Shown here: in pieces, positions 27,725 through 36,601 of the stretch
How the letters are laid out: every line of letters starts with the position of its first letter
Numbering within the stretch: the stretch's first letter is position 1
Source of the DNA: an uncultured Algibacter sp.
Lineage (GTDB): Bacteria; Bacteroidota; Bacteroidia; Flavobacteriales; Flavobacteriaceae
DNA: 64,000 nucleotides
NCBI GenBank assembly: GCA_947499935.1
Contig: CANMQH010000003.1
Span: 62,001 to 126,000 of the forward strand
Direction of reading: 5' to 3'
Program-made: the position numbers and the translations under genes
Notes under the pieces: model-generated
The model's database searches: none
Seen by the model: only the letters and a program-made list of their open reading frames with translations
What the model was told of the DNA's origin: nothing

Positions 27725-28651
27725 ATGAAAATAGTACAAAAAGCCTTAGCATTTGTAGGATTATTAAGTTTATGTGCATTGTTTATTTATGCACTTCAGG
27801 ATGCGCCAACAGACGAGAATTTTGAAACTAAACAAATAAACGATTATAATGTTTATGCGATACAAGTACCTAGTGATTTGAATTTTTCGGGTGAAGCATT
27901 GCCATTAAAAAACCCAGATATTCTTGAGCGCATGGATAGGGAGTTGTTAGTAAACACCTATTGGCAGTCTAATGGATTATTAATGTTTAAACGTGCTAAA
28001 AAATATTTCCCCATTATAGAGCCTATTTTAAGTCGATACGGTATTCCAGACGATTTTAAGTATTTAGCAGTTATAGAAAGTGGTTTAACAAATGCTGTGT
28101 CTCCTGCAGGAGCAAGAGGAGTATGGCAAATAATGCCAGCTACAGGAAGAGAAAACGGTTTAGAAATAAATAAAAATGTTGATGAACGTTATCATTTAGA
28201 GAAATCTACAGAAGTAGCCTGTAAATATTTATTAAAGTCGAAAAGAGATTTAGGTTCATGGACCTTAGCTGCCGCTGCTTATAATGCGGGTACTGCTGGT
28301 ATTAGAAGACGATTAAAGGAGCAAAATGTTTCAGAGTATTATGATTTGCTTTTGGGAGAAGAAACAGGGCGTTATCTGTTTAGAATTGTAGCCTTGAAAG
28401 AAATATTATCTAATCCAACCAAGTATGGATTTAACTTTAGAGATAAAGATTTATACAAAAATGTACCAACTTATAAAGTAGAGATAGATACTGCTGTTAC
28501 AGATTTCTCAAAATTTGCTCAAAACCTTGGTGTTAATTATAAAATATTAAAGTTGCATAATCCTTGGCTAAGAGAATCTCATTTAAATAACAAATCTAGA
28601 AAATCGTATACCTTAGATATTCCAGAAAAGGGATATTACAATGTTAATTAG
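27725..28651 (+). CDS. lytic murein transglycosylase, SLT domain
   Basis: 308 residues. A hydrophobic leader (LAFVGLLSLCALFIYALQ) exports or anchors it. The SLT fold starts near residue 100: LAVIESGLTNAVSPAGARG carries the catalytic glutamate, and GVWQIMPATGRENGL, CKYLLKSKRDLGSWTLAAAA and AYNAGTAGIRRRL complete the motifs of MltD-type enzymes. It cleaves glycan strands with formation of 1,6-anhydro-muramic acid. The C-terminal region (YKVEIDTAVTDFSKFAQNLG) is too short for a full LysM, unlike MltD, although it resembles the start of one. It acts in the periplasm. Confidence 0.93.
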   Translation: MKIVQKALAFVGLLSLCALFIYALQDAPTDENFETKQINDYNVYAIQVPSDLNFSGEALPLKNPDILERMDRELLVNTYWQSNGLLMFKRAKKYFPIIEPILSRYGIPDDFKYLAVIESGLTNAVSPAGARGVWQIMPATGRENGLEINKNVDERYHLEKSTEVACKYLLKSKRDLGSWTLAAAAYNAGTAGIRRRLKEQNVSEYYDLLLGEETGRYLFRIVALKEILSNPTKYGFNFRDKDLYKNVPTYKVEIDTAVTDFSKFAQNLGVNYKILKLHNPWLRESHLNNKSRKSYTLDIPEKGYYNVN

Positions 28652-28693
28652 ATTGATGTATAATAAATAAGATTTAGAAACAGTAGAAGGATA

Positions 28694-29269
28694 TTAACCT
28701 CTTCTTTTTTGAGCTCTAGCAGAACTTCCAGCGCCATAATGTTGGTTTGGTCCTTGGGCGCGCTTCATGTTATCCTTCATCATTTTTATTTGGTCTTTAA
28801 GCATGTCTTGTTTATCAAGTTTTTGTGCTTCAGATAATAATTTTTGAGCTTCTTGCTTTCTTCTTTTAGAAAATGCTATACCTGCCAAGTTTAATTTAGC
28901 CATAGCTAAATCATGATCCATAGACAATCCTAAGCTTATCGCTTTTTTAAAATACTTCTCAGCTTCATTCATATTGCCTTGAGAAACCATAATACCATGT
29001 AAGTAGTTAAAGTATCCTTGTTGTTTGGTAACTAATGCTGTCTCGGGGTTTTTAATTTTATTCAACCAGCTTTTTGCACCTTCAAAATCTTGTTTACGTA
29101 ATTTTAAAAAAGCTAATAAAATAAATTCATTTTTAAAATAAAGAAATACAAAAACTAAAGCCAATAATATAAGCATGATACCATTACCTATATAGCCTTC
29201 TGTAAATTGATACACTGCAAAAGCAATGATGCCCGCAGCAATAATAAGTTTTATAATTTTATTGTACAT
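28694..29269 (-). CDS. TPR-containing membrane protein
   Basis: 191 residues. Two membrane helices lie close together at about 8-24 and 30-47, followed by a cytoplasmic domain with tetratricopeptide-like helices (KNPETALVTKQQGYFNYLHG, NMNEAEKYFKKAISLGLSMD, MAKLNLAGIAFSKRRKQEAQ). The tail is basic and glycine-rich (NQHYGAGSSARAQKRRG). Such proteins are common in Bacteroidota as scaffold components. It is on the opposite strand to its neighbours and has no operon partner. Function unknown. Confidence 0.78.
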   Translation of the reverse strand: MYNKIIKLIIAAGIIAFAVYQFTEGYIGNGIMLILLALVFVFLYFKNEFILLAFLKLRKQDFEGAKSWLNKIKNPETALVTKQQGYFNYLHGIMVSQGNMNEAEKYFKKAISLGLSMDHDLAMAKLNLAGIAFSKRRKQEAQKLLSEAQKLDKQDMLKDQIKMMKDNMKRAQGPNQHYGAGSSARAQKRRG

Positions 29270-29472
29270 GTTTATGTTTTTTTGATAAATCTTACAGTTT
29301 TATTTGTAAAATATAAACTGCTTGGTTGTAATTAGAGTGCAAAGAAACTAAATTTTTATTTAAAATAGCATATTCAATTTTAACAAAAAGTATGAGTTTA
29401 CTCAAATAAAATAGGGTGTTACAAGTTGTTTATATGTTATTAAAAATAATCAAATTTTTTTTAAAATAACAT

Positions 29473-29502
29473 TTGTAAAGTAATAAAGGCTTTGTATATT
29501 TG
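29473..29502 (+). promoter_or_regulatory. promoter of rpmH
   Basis: TTG (29473-29475), a 19-bp spacer and TATATTTG (29495-29502), 63 bp before rpmH. This is the best-matching promoter in the window along with the one for rpmE2. Confidence 0.8.
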
Positions 29503-29565
29503 CCCTCGGTTTTAGTAGAGCAATCAATTCTAAAAATTACAACTCAGTTTTAAAAATATAAGAAC

Positions 29566-29727
29566 ATGCCAAAAAGAACGTTTCAGCCATCAAAGAGAAA
29601 AAGAAGAAACAAACACGGTTTCAGAGAAAGAATGGCTTCTGCTAATGGCAGAAAGGTATTAGCACGTAGAAGAGCTAAAGGAAGAAAAAAATTATCTGTT
29701 TCAACTGAAACTAGACATAAGAAATAA
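29566..29727 (+). CDS. rpmH: 50S ribosomal protein L34
   Basis: A 53-codon gene. Translation begins [20 protein letters not shown] and continues through [20 protein letters not shown] to ETRHKK, the whole L34 family profile. The protein is a small basic component of the large ribosomal subunit. It has its own strong promoter and terminator. In many bacteria rpmH sits by dnaA and rnpA; here the next gene is carB, which reflects rearrangement typical of Flavobacteriia. Confidence 0.97.
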   Translation: MPKRTFQPSKRKRRNKHGFRERMASANGRKVLARRRAKGRKKLSVSTETRHKK

Positions 29728-29750
29728 TGATTATCAATTGTTTATAATAT

Positions 29751-29782
29751 AAAGGTGTTACTTAAGTGTAACGCCTTTTTTT
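29751..29782 (+). terminator. terminator of rpmH
   Basis: AAAGGTGTTAC and GTAACGCCTTT pair with one G-T wobble and are followed by a run of T up to 29782. Confidence 0.85.
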
Positions 29783-29841
29783 ATATCTAATGATTATTAA
29801 ATTTGTAAAAGAATTAAAACACACTATATAACCAGTATAAA

Positions 29842-32694
29842 ATGCCAAAAAATCCAAAACTTAAATCGATACTAATTATTGGCTCAGGTCCTATCGTTAT
29901 TGGACAAGCTTGCGAATTTGATTACTCTGGAACTCAAGCGCTACGTTCGCTAAGAGAAGATGGAATTGAAACCATATTAATCAATTCTAATCCTGCAACT
30001 ATCATGACAGACCCATCGATGGCTGATCATGTATATTTACTTCCTCTTAATACAAAATCAATAATAAAGATTTTAAAAGAGCACCCCCAAATTGATGCAG
30101 TTTTGCCAACAATGGGTGGTCAAACTGCTTTAAATTTGTGTATTGAGGCCGATGAAAAAGGTATTTGGAAAGATTTTGATGTTGAAATTATTGGTGTTAA
30201 TATAGATGCCATAAATATTACAGAAGATAGAGAGCAGTTTAGAGAGTTAATGCTTAAAATTGGTATTCCAATGGCACCTCAAGCTACTGCTAATTCATAT
30301 TTAAAAGGAAAAGAAATTGCCCAAGAATTTGGATTCCCTCTAATTATTAGAGCCTCATTTACTTTAGGAGGCGCAGGGGCTTCATTTGTATATAAAGAAG
30401 AAGATTTTGATGAGTTATTAACACGTGGATTAGAAATTTCTCCAATTCACGAGGTTATGATTGATAAGGCTTTAATTGGCTGGAAAGAATATGAGTTAGA
30501 GTTGCTTAGAGATTCAAATGATAATGTTGTTATCATCTGTTCTATAGAAAATATGGATCCTATTGGAATCCATACTGGAGACTCCATTACTGTGGCTCCA
30601 GCAATGACATTAAGCGATAAAACGTACCAAAAAATGCGAGATATGGCTATCCATATGATGCGTAATATTGGTGATTTTGCAGGCGGATGTAACGTGCAAT
30701 TTGCTGTTTCTCCAGATGAAAATGAAGATATTATTGCCATAGAAATTAATCCAAGGGTCTCGCGTTCTTCGGCCTTAGCCAGTAAAGCAACAGGGTATCC
30801 TATTGCAAAAATTGCTGCAAAATTAGCTTTAGGATATCATTTAGATGAATTAAAGAATCAAATTACAAAATCTACGTCAGCTTTATTTGAGCCAACATTA
30901 GATTATGTGATTGTTAAAATCCCACGATGGAATTTTGATAAGTTTGAAGGTTCAGATAGAAGATTAGGACTCCAAATGAAATCTGTTGGTGAGGTTATGG
31001 GTATTGGGCGTTCTTTTCAGGAAGCTTTGCATAAAGCAACGCAATCTCTCGAAATTAAGCGTAATGGATTAGGTGCCGATGGTAAAGAAAATAAGAATTA
31101 CGACCAAATTATAGAAAAACTAACTTATGCCTCATGGGATCGTGTGTTTATTATATACGATGCTATTAGAATGGGAATCCCGTTGAGTAGAATTTATGAA
31201 ATCACAAAAATAGACATGTGGTTTTTAAAACAATATGAAGAGTTACATTTCCTTAATAATGAAATTTCAACTTTTACTATTGAGACTATTCAAAAAGATT
31301 TATTACTCGAAGCTAAGCAAAAAGGCTATGGAGATAGACAAATAGCGCACATGTTGGGCTGTTTAGAAAGTCAAGTATATAGCAAGCGTGAGGAGCTTGG
31401 TGTTAATCGTGTTTACAAATTAGTAGATACGTGTGCTGCTGAGTTTAAAGCTAAAACACCATATTATTATTCAACGTTTGAGAGTGATATGGAAACTGCC
31501 GATGGTAATCGCTATGCAGATAATGAAAGTGTTGTTACCAATAAGAAAAAGGTTATTGTTTTAGGGTCTGGACCAAATAGAATAGGACAAGGTATAGAGT
31601 TTGATTATTGTTGTGTTCATGGCGTTTTAGCTGCTGCAGAATGTGGTTATGAAACGATTATGATTAATTGTAACCCCGAAACAGTCTCAACCGATTTTGA
31701 TACAGCAGACAAATTATATTTTGAACCTGTATTCTGGGAACATATTTATGATATTATTAAACATGAAAAACCAGAAGGTGTTATTGTGCAACTAGGCGGG
31801 CAAACTGCTTTAAAACTGGCTGAGAAATTAACAAAATACGGTGTTAAGATTTTAGGTACAAGCTTTGAGTCTCTAGATTTAGCTGAAGACAGAGGGTTGT
31901 TCTCAAACCTTTTAAAAGAGAATAACATTCCTTATCCAGAGTTTGATATTGCAACAACTGCAGACGAAGCATCGGCTATTGCAGATGTTTTGGACTTTCC
32001 AATTTTAGTGCGTCCATCGTACGTTCTTGGAGGACAAGGAATGAAAATTGTTATAAATAAAGAAGAGCTTGAAAAGCATGTGGTAGACTTATTAAGCAGA
32101 ATGCCAGGTAACCAATTGTTGTTAGATCATTATTTAGATGGCGCTATAGAGGCAGAGGCAGATGCTATTTGCGATGGCGAAGATGTCTATATTATTGGTA
32201 TTATGGAGCATATTGAGCCATGCGGGATTCATTCTGGAGATAGTAACTCGTTATTACCACCATTTAATCTTGGTGATTTAGTGATGCAGCAAATTAAAGA
32301 CCATACTAAAAAAATAGCTTTAGCACTTAATACTGTGGGTTTAATAAATATACAGTTTGCTATTAAAAACGATACGGTTTATATTATTGAAGCTAATCCA
32401 AGAGCTTCTAGAACAGTGCCTTTTATAGCCAAAGCTTACGGAGAGCCTTATGTAAACTATGCAACGAAATTGATGTTGGGAGAGAAGAAGGTAAAAGATT
32501 TTAATTTTAACCCAAAATTAGATGGGTATGCTATTAAACAACCGGTATTTTCTTTTAATAAGTTTCATAATGTAAATAAAAAACTAGGACCTGAAATGAA
32601 AAGTACAGGAGAAAGTATTTTGTTTATTGATAGCTTAAAAGATGATGAGTTTTATGATTTATATTCAAGACGAAAGATGTATTTAAGTAAATAA
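29842..32694 (+). CDS. carB: carbamoyl-phosphate synthase large subunit, short form
   Basis: 950 residues. Two homologous ATP-grasp halves are present: the first has IGSGPIVIGQACEFDYSG, LPTMGGQTALN and IAIEINPRVSRSSALASKA; the second has VLGSGPNRIGQGIEFDY, VQLGGQTALKLAEKL and IIEANPRASRTVPFIAKAYG. The enzyme makes carbamoyl phosphate from bicarbonate, ATP and ammonia delivered by CarA, for arginine and pyrimidines. The protein stops after GPEMKSTGESILFIDSLKDD and a basic tail, so the C-terminal regulatory MGS-like domain of about 130 residues (UMP and ornithine binding in E. coli) is missing. carA is not in the window. TAAATTTG at 29798-29805 is a possible -7 box. Confidence 0.97.
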   Translation: MPKNPKLKSILIIGSGPIVIGQACEFDYSGTQALRSLREDGIETILINSNPATIMTDPSMADHVYLLPLNTKSIIKILKEHPQIDAVLPTMGGQTALNLCIEADEKGIWKDFDVEIIGVNIDAINITEDREQFRELMLKIGIPMAPQATANSYLKGKEIAQEFGFPLIIRASFTLGGAGASFVYKEEDFDELLTRGLEISPIHEVMIDKALIGWKEYELELLRDSNDNVVIICSIENMDPIGIHTGDSITVAPAMTLSDKTYQKMRDMAIHMMRNIGDFAGGCNVQFAVSPDENEDIIAIEINPRVSRSSALASKATGYPIAKIAAKLALGYHLDELKNQITKSTSALFEPTLDYVIVKIPRWNFDKFEGSDRRLGLQMKSVGEVMGIGRSFQEALHKATQSLEIKRNGLGADGKENKNYDQIIEKLTYASWDRVFIIYDAIRMGIPLSRIYEITKIDMWFLKQYEELHFLNNEISTFTIETIQKDLLLEAKQKGYGDRQIAHMLGCLESQVYSKREELGVNRVYKLVDTCAAEFKAKTPYYYSTFESDMETADGNRYADNESVVTNKKKVIVLGSGPNRIGQGIEFDYCCVHGVLAAAECGYETIMINCNPETVSTDFDTADKLYFEPVFWEHIYDIIKHEKPEGVIVQLGGQTALKLAEKLTKYGVKILGTSFESLDLAEDRGLFSNLLKENNIPYPEFDIATTADEASAIADVLDFPILVRPSYVLGGQGMKIVINKEELEKHVVDLLSRMPGNQLLLDHYLDGAIEAEADAICDGEDVYIIGIMEHIEPCGIHSGDSNSLLPPFNLGDLVMQQIKDHTKKIALALNTVGLINIQFAIKNDTVYIIEANPRASRTVPFIAKAYGEPYVNYATKLMLGEKKVKDFNFNPKLDGYAIKQPVFSFNKFHNVNKKLGPEMKSTGESILFIDSLKDDEFYDLYSRRKMYLSK

Positions 32695-32720
32695 AATTAT
32701 TTAAAGGTTTAAATAAGTAG

Positions 32721-32759
32721 CGCATTGTTAATTTTTAAATTAATAATGCGTTTTTTTTT
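32721..32759 (+). terminator. terminator of carB
   Basis: CGCATTGTTAATTT and AAATTAATAATGCG pair with one wobble, followed by nine T residues. Confidence 0.85.
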
Positions 32760-32805
32760 GAATAAAAACCAAAGATTAAAAAAAACAAGTAACTTTATAT
32801 AATTA

Positions 32806-33381
32806 TTGTACGGAAACTTAAAAAATTGGAGATTGGAAACTATAATAAGTAGTGCTTTTTGTAAATTAAGAAAAACAACTTTTTTTTTAATACTATTATC
32901 TGGTATAAGTGTGTTTGCACAAAAAGATGTATTTGATATCTGTAGAACAGGAAGTGTAGAAGAGTTGATACAATTATACAAAGAAGATTCAAACGTCATT
33001 AATACTAAAAACGATATGGGATATAGCCCACTAGTTTTAGCATGTTACAGCGGTAATGAAGCTGTAGTTGGTTTTCTTGTAGATAAAGTTAAAACTGTAA
33101 ACGGGTCATACGATTACGGTACGCCTCTAATGGCAGCTACTGTAAAAGGGCATACAAAAATAGTAGACGTATTATTAAATCATGAAGCGAATCCTGATTT
33201 AACAGATTCCAAAGGAGGAACAGCAGGACACTATGCAGTGATGTTTAAAAATTATGACATTATAAAATTGTTAGTTGCTGCAAAAGCAGATTTTAATATA
33301 AAAAATAATGTAGGCAAATCTGCCATGGATTTTGTATTAAGTTATAATGATAGTAAACTTAATGAATTATTTAAAATTTAA
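32806..33381 (+). CDS. exported ankyrin-repeat protein
   Basis: 191 residues when started at TTG 32806. No ATG is available before the signal peptide (TTFFLILLSGISVFA, cut before QKDVFDI), so the true start is a non-ATG codon here or at the TTG at 32833. About four ankyrin repeats follow, for example NDMGYSPLVLACYSGNEAVV, YGTPLMAATVKGHTKIVDVL and KGGTAGHYAVMFKNYDIIKL. Ankyrin repeats mediate protein contacts; export to the periplasm is predicted. In other bacteria such periplasmic ankyrins accompany catalases; no catalase is adjacent here. The gene ends 19 bp upstream of the DOMON-T9SS gene. Confidence 0.82.
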   Translation: MYGNLKNWRLETIISSAFCKLRKTTFFLILLSGISVFAQKDVFDICRTGSVEELIQLYKEDSNVINTKNDMGYSPLVLACYSGNEAVVGFLVDKVKTVNGSYDYGTPLMAATVKGHTKIVDVLLNHEANPDLTDSKGGTAGHYAVMFKNYDIIKLLVAAKADFNIKNNVGKSAMDFVLSYNDSKLNELFKI

Positions 33382-33400
33382 CCCTCAATAAATAAATACT

Positions 33401-34204
33401 ATGAAGAAAAAAATTACTTTTTTATCACTCGTTTTTATGACAAGTGTTTTGATTGCTCAAAACAACTGGACAACAGGTACTGTTAATTTAGATACAGATT
33501 ATAATGTGAAATTTGATATAGATATTAGCGCAGATACTGTTACTATGACTATGGTTGGACCTGACAATGTTTGGCTTGGTGTTGCACCAGGCATAATGAC
33601 TGGTTTAGGCATGGGAAATGCAGATGATGAAGCTATTACATATAATGCTAATGGTGGAGCAAGCTTAGAGGATAGAAATATGCCAGCAGGTACAAGTTTA
33701 CCAAATCTAGATAATAATGCATCACCTGCAGATGAATGGACATTAGTTAGCAATGTCGCTTCAGGAGGTATCGTTAGAGTCATTGCAACTAGAGCTATAG
33801 ATACAGGTGATGCAGAAGATTTTGTATTCCCTACATCTGCTCAACCATTACCAATTTTGTGGGCACATGGAATTGGAACAAACTTTGAATGGCATCGGGG
33901 CAATAGAGGAGGGGTTGTTGCTAATATTGTATTAAGTAATGGTACGGAGTTTGAATTGCAAACAGGTTTATCTATCTACCCAAACCCTGCACAAGATAAT
34001 TTAAATATTAATATTTCTAAATTAATGGATAATAGCCTTAATTTAGAAGTTTATGATGTTATAGGAAATAAAATTCTTGAAGACAACATTACTAGTTTAT
34101 CATCTCAAATTTCTGTTTCAGAATGGAATAGCGGTGTTTATATTTTGAAGTTGTCTTCTAAAAAGACGAAATCTTTTGTAACTAAAAGATTTGTGAAGCT
34201 TTAA
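33401..34204 (+). CDS. DOMON-like protein with T9SS sorting domain
   Basis: 267 residues. A signal peptide ends at VLIAQ (residue 20). Residues 21-170 are a DOMON-like beta sandwich (FDIDISADTVTMTMVGPDNV, WLGVAPGIMTGLGMGNADDE) with ILWAHG near its end, the region that can hold a haem or sugar ligand. Residues 190-267 form a type A T9SS sorting domain: SIYPNPAQDNLNINI, EVYDVIGNKI, SGVYILKLSS and the basic end FVTKRFVKL. The protein is therefore expected to cross the outer membrane by the type IX system and stay on the surface or be released. It has its own terminator and probably shares a transcript with the ankyrin gene. Whether it binds haem is not proven. Confidence 0.82.
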   Translation: MKKKITFLSLVFMTSVLIAQNNWTTGTVNLDTDYNVKFDIDISADTVTMTMVGPDNVWLGVAPGIMTGLGMGNADDEAITYNANGGASLEDRNMPAGTSLPNLDNNASPADEWTLVSNVASGGIVRVIATRAIDTGDAEDFVFPTSAQPLPILWAHGIGTNFEWHRGNRGGVVANIVLSNGTEFELQTGLSIYPNPAQDNLNINISKLMDNSLNLEVYDVIGNKILEDNITSLSSQISVSEWNSGVYILKLSSKKTKSFVTKRFVKL

Positions 34205-34225
34205 AAATTAATTATTTAATAAAAA

Positions 34226-34259
34226 ACGGGTAGCATTTATAAATGCTATCCGTTTTTTT
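34226..34259 (+). terminator. terminator of the DOMON gene
   Basis: ACGGGTAGCATTTA and the complementary arm TAAATGCTATCCGT form a 14-bp stem with one wobble, followed by seven T. Confidence 0.88.
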
Positions 34260-34439
34260 ATGTCTATTTTTTACAGAATTCTGTTTAACGGTTTAGCAGA
34301 GTAAAAGAGTAGGGTAATAATATGTTTTTAATTGTGAAAATTGAATTTGGTAGATAATGCATTTAGCATCAAAGGTCATCGACATATATAAAGCATTATT
34401 TGGCTTATTGAAATTTATATACAAAATTAATACAAAACA

Positions 34440-34477
34440 GAAAGCCATTTAGGGTATCCTAAATGGCTTTCGTTTTT
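34440..34477 (+). terminator. orphan terminator-like hairpin
   Basis: GAAAGCCATTTAGG (34440-34453) and CCTAAATGGCTTTC (34458-34471) form a perfect 14-bp stem with a GTAT loop, followed by GTTTTT. No annotated gene ends here; the preceding DOMON gene has its own terminator 190 bp upstream. The gap 34260-34440 holds only a 31-codon ATG frame (34357-34452) whose stop lies inside the stem, so a small transcript may end here. Confidence 0.6.
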
Positions 34478-34511
34478 ATAATTAATTGTTAAGACTACAC
34501 GAATTAACTAT

Positions 34512-34721
34512 TAACGTGAGTTCTATATAAAACTCAATAAACAATAGCATTTATATTTCTGACAAACAGTGATTTGTCATGTCGACAGAGCGAAGACATG
34601 AGCGACGAGACATCTCAGAAAGATGAGATTCCTCCTCGTTCCTCGTTCGGAATGACACATTTTTCCTATTTATATTTTTAAATAACTGATTGTCAGATAA
34701 CAATATATCGAACTCACGTTA
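34512..34721. repeat. MITE-like repeat, copy 2
   Basis: A 210-bp second copy of the element at 19217-19425. The terminal inverted repeats are TAACGTGAGTTCTATATA on the left and, on the right, the complement of TAACGTGAGTTCGATATA. The interior differs from copy 1 at only a handful of positions, including the internal ATCTCA/TGAGAT hairpin and the CCTCGTTCGGAATGACA block. It lies between the orphan hairpin and the end of the YceI gene. Confidence 0.85.
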
Positions 34722-34733
34722 TTAAAAGGATAA

Positions 34734-35285
34734 TTACTTTTTGTTTAATGTAAAGTCAAAAGATACGTTTACTGTTTCTGCAACTTTATCACTTACTATT
34801 TTAGGAATATCAATATCAAAGTCCGATACTTTTATATCAAACGTTCCAGTGATTGTTATAAGGCCATCAACGTTATTAATTTTAAAAGCAATATCATTCA
34901 ACGATTTAGATTTGCCATGAAACGTTAATGTACCATCTGCTTTAAATATAGATGTTGTATTTAAAGTACTAACATTTAAATCTTTTATTTTTCCTTTAAA
35001 AGTAGCTTTTGGGTAGGTGTCGGATTCGGCATAGTTTTCATTAAAATGCTCTTCCATAAGAGCATTTTTAAAACGGAATCCTTTTACCAAAATTAAAGCT
35101 GCAAAGTCACCATTATCAACATTAACAATAGCGGTTGTCGAATTATTAATAGCCTTAACTTCTTCAAAAGATGATACGGATGCTTCAAAATCAACGTTAC
35201 CTGTTTTTGTTATGTATTTATTTTGAGAAAAACTTAACGTGCTTATTAAAAAAAGTATTAGTAAAAATATATGTTTCTTGTTCAT
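34734..35285 (-). CDS. YceI family periplasmic lipid-binding protein
   Basis: 183 residues with a cleavable signal peptide (FLLILFLISTLSFS, cut before QNKYI). The mature part is a YceI lipocalin-like barrel: TKTGNVDFEASVSSFEEVKA, FNENYAESDTYPKATFKGKI, ADGTLTFHGKSKSL and VSDFDIDIPKIVSDKVAETV follow the family order. YceI proteins bind isoprenoids or other amphiphiles in the periplasm. It is the last gene of a four-gene set with a cytochrome c, a DUF5777 barrel and an OB-fold protein, with only 6 bp to the cytochrome gene. That association suggests a redox role, which is inference. Confidence 0.92.
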   Translation of the reverse strand: MNKKHIFLLILFLISTLSFSQNKYITKTGNVDFEASVSSFEEVKAINNSTTAIVNVDNGDFAALILVKGFRFKNALMEEHFNENYAESDTYPKATFKGKIKDLNVSTLNTTSIFKADGTLTFHGKSKSLNDIAFKINNVDGLITITGTFDIKVSDFDIDIPKIVSDKVAETVNVSFDFTLNKK

Positions 35286-35291
35286 AATAGA

Positions 35292-35669
35292 TTAATTCTC
35301 TAAAAGACCATCATCTTGCCATTGTTGTACTTGTGCTCTTAAACCTGAGTTTATTAGACCATTTGGGGGCATAGGACTAGAGGCATCATTAATACGTGCT
35401 ATAATACGATTTGCTCTGCTGCTAACTTGACTAAAATTAATTAAAGGAAAAGGCGCACCGTTAGTTAATGTACTGCCATGGCATCTTATACAAGCATTAT
35501 CAATAATACTTTTTATATCGTTGTCATAGGTTAATGCAGCTGCGGGTTCTTCAGTAGGCGTAGTATCATCTGGGTTATTGTTTTCTACTAAATCATCTGT
35601 ACTATTGCTAGAGCAATTAAATATTGCAATAGATATGGAGAGTGTGTAGATTATTTTTTTCATTTTCAT
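35292..35669 (-). CDS. cytochrome c lipoprotein
   Basis: 125 residues. The SPII lipobox IFNC gives a lipid-anchored cysteine near residue 19, followed by an acidic, proline- and threonine-rich linker (NNPDDTTPTEEPAAA). One haem site CIRCH occurs near residue 59 (IIDNACIRCHGSTLTNGAPF), and SSPMPPNG near 98 offers the distal methionine. The domain is a short class I type cytochrome c, in the periplasm or on the outer membrane. ATG codons at residues 1 and 3 are both possible starts. It lies between the DUF5777 barrel gene (32-bp gap) and the YceI gene (6-bp gap), so it is within one operon. Confidence 0.9.
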   Translation of the reverse strand: MKMKKIIYTLSISIAIFNCSSNSTDDLVENNNPDDTTPTEEPAAALTYDNDIKSIIDNACIRCHGSTLTNGAPFPLINFSQVSSRANRIIARINDASSPMPPNGLINSGLRAQVQQWQDDGLLEN

Positions 35670-35701
35670 AGTTTATTTTATTTGCTATTAATTTTACTTA
35701 T

Positions 35702-36553
35702 TTAAAATGTTCTACTTAGATTAAATCCAAAAAAGACATCGCCATCTTCCCAATCTCCGTTGGTTTGCCCCAAAAAGGTATTGGTGTTCATGCCTCTTGC
35801 ATTTGTAAAATGTAATTGAAAGACATGGCCACCCGTTTCTAAATCGAAACCAATAGATAATGGATTTCTAAACGGGGAATTGCTAGACCTGTTAAGGTGT
35901 AGTCCATAATCGGCATTAATAGACCAACGTTTAGTTAGTTTGTAACGCCCACCAAACCCAAGCGCGAATTGAGCGTTATCTTGGTCGTTAACCGAGACTA
36001 AATTATCATGAAAGAAAGTTGGTGCCAATTCTAAGGATAAATCAGAACTAACTTTTCTAGATATTAATATTTGAGCCGTGTAGCCTAATCTATCTTTAAA
36101 TTCTAAAAGCGGAAAATTATCTTTTTCCAATGCTGTATTTATAAGTATGGCGTTAAAACCAACAATGGTGAAAGGAAAGCCATTTTCTACTTGTCTAAAA
36201 AGTCTATATTTTAGAGAAGCTTCGTATGTTTTTAAAAAAGAACTTCTTGAGAGTCCAATATTTAATCCATCACTTATACCATAAACAAAATTTAGACGCG
36301 TAAAGGCATCATCTAAACCAAAAAAGCTGTCAATACCATTTTTTAATGTACCAAATCGGTGTGAAACAATAAGGGTGAAATCGTCTTTAGCAACTAGTTT
36401 TGTAGATTCAAAATTTACTATTTTAAGACCTTTAAATGCCGCAGATGCATATACTTCTGCATTTGGGTCAGAGTCTATTTCATTTAATAAATCGTCATTT
36501 TGTGAAAAAATAAATAAAGGGAAGCAAAATAAAATGCTGTACAAATGTTTCAT
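35702..36553 (-). CDS. DUF5777 family outer-membrane beta-barrel protein
   Basis: 283 residues. The signal peptide ends at FPLFIFS, before QNDDLL. The mature protein opens with a short acidic stretch and then FKGLKIVNFESTKLVAKDDF, SHRFGTLKNGIDSFFGLDDA and RLNFVYGISDGLNIGLSRSS, which is the recognisable DUF5777 pattern. Regular strands run to the C-terminal FFGFNLSRTF, with a terminal phenylalanine. It is predicted as a barrel of about twelve strands in the outer membrane. Homologues are frequently next to cytochrome c and YceI genes, as seen here. No function is established. Confidence 0.85.
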   Translation of the reverse strand: MKHLYSILFCFPLFIFSQNDDLLNEIDSDPNAEVYASAAFKGLKIVNFESTKLVAKDDFTLIVSHRFGTLKNGIDSFFGLDDAFTRLNFVYGISDGLNIGLSRSSFLKTYEASLKYRLFRQVENGFPFTIVGFNAILINTALEKDNFPLLEFKDRLGYTAQILISRKVSSDLSLELAPTFFHDNLVSVNDQDNAQFALGFGGRYKLTKRWSINADYGLHLNRSSNSPFRNPLSIGFDLETGGHVFQLHFTNARGMNTNTFLGQTNGDWEDGDVFFGFNLSRTF

Positions 36554-36601
36554 GAGTTGGTTTACGTTAATAAGTATTTATTTTAGGAATTAAAGAATTA
36601 T

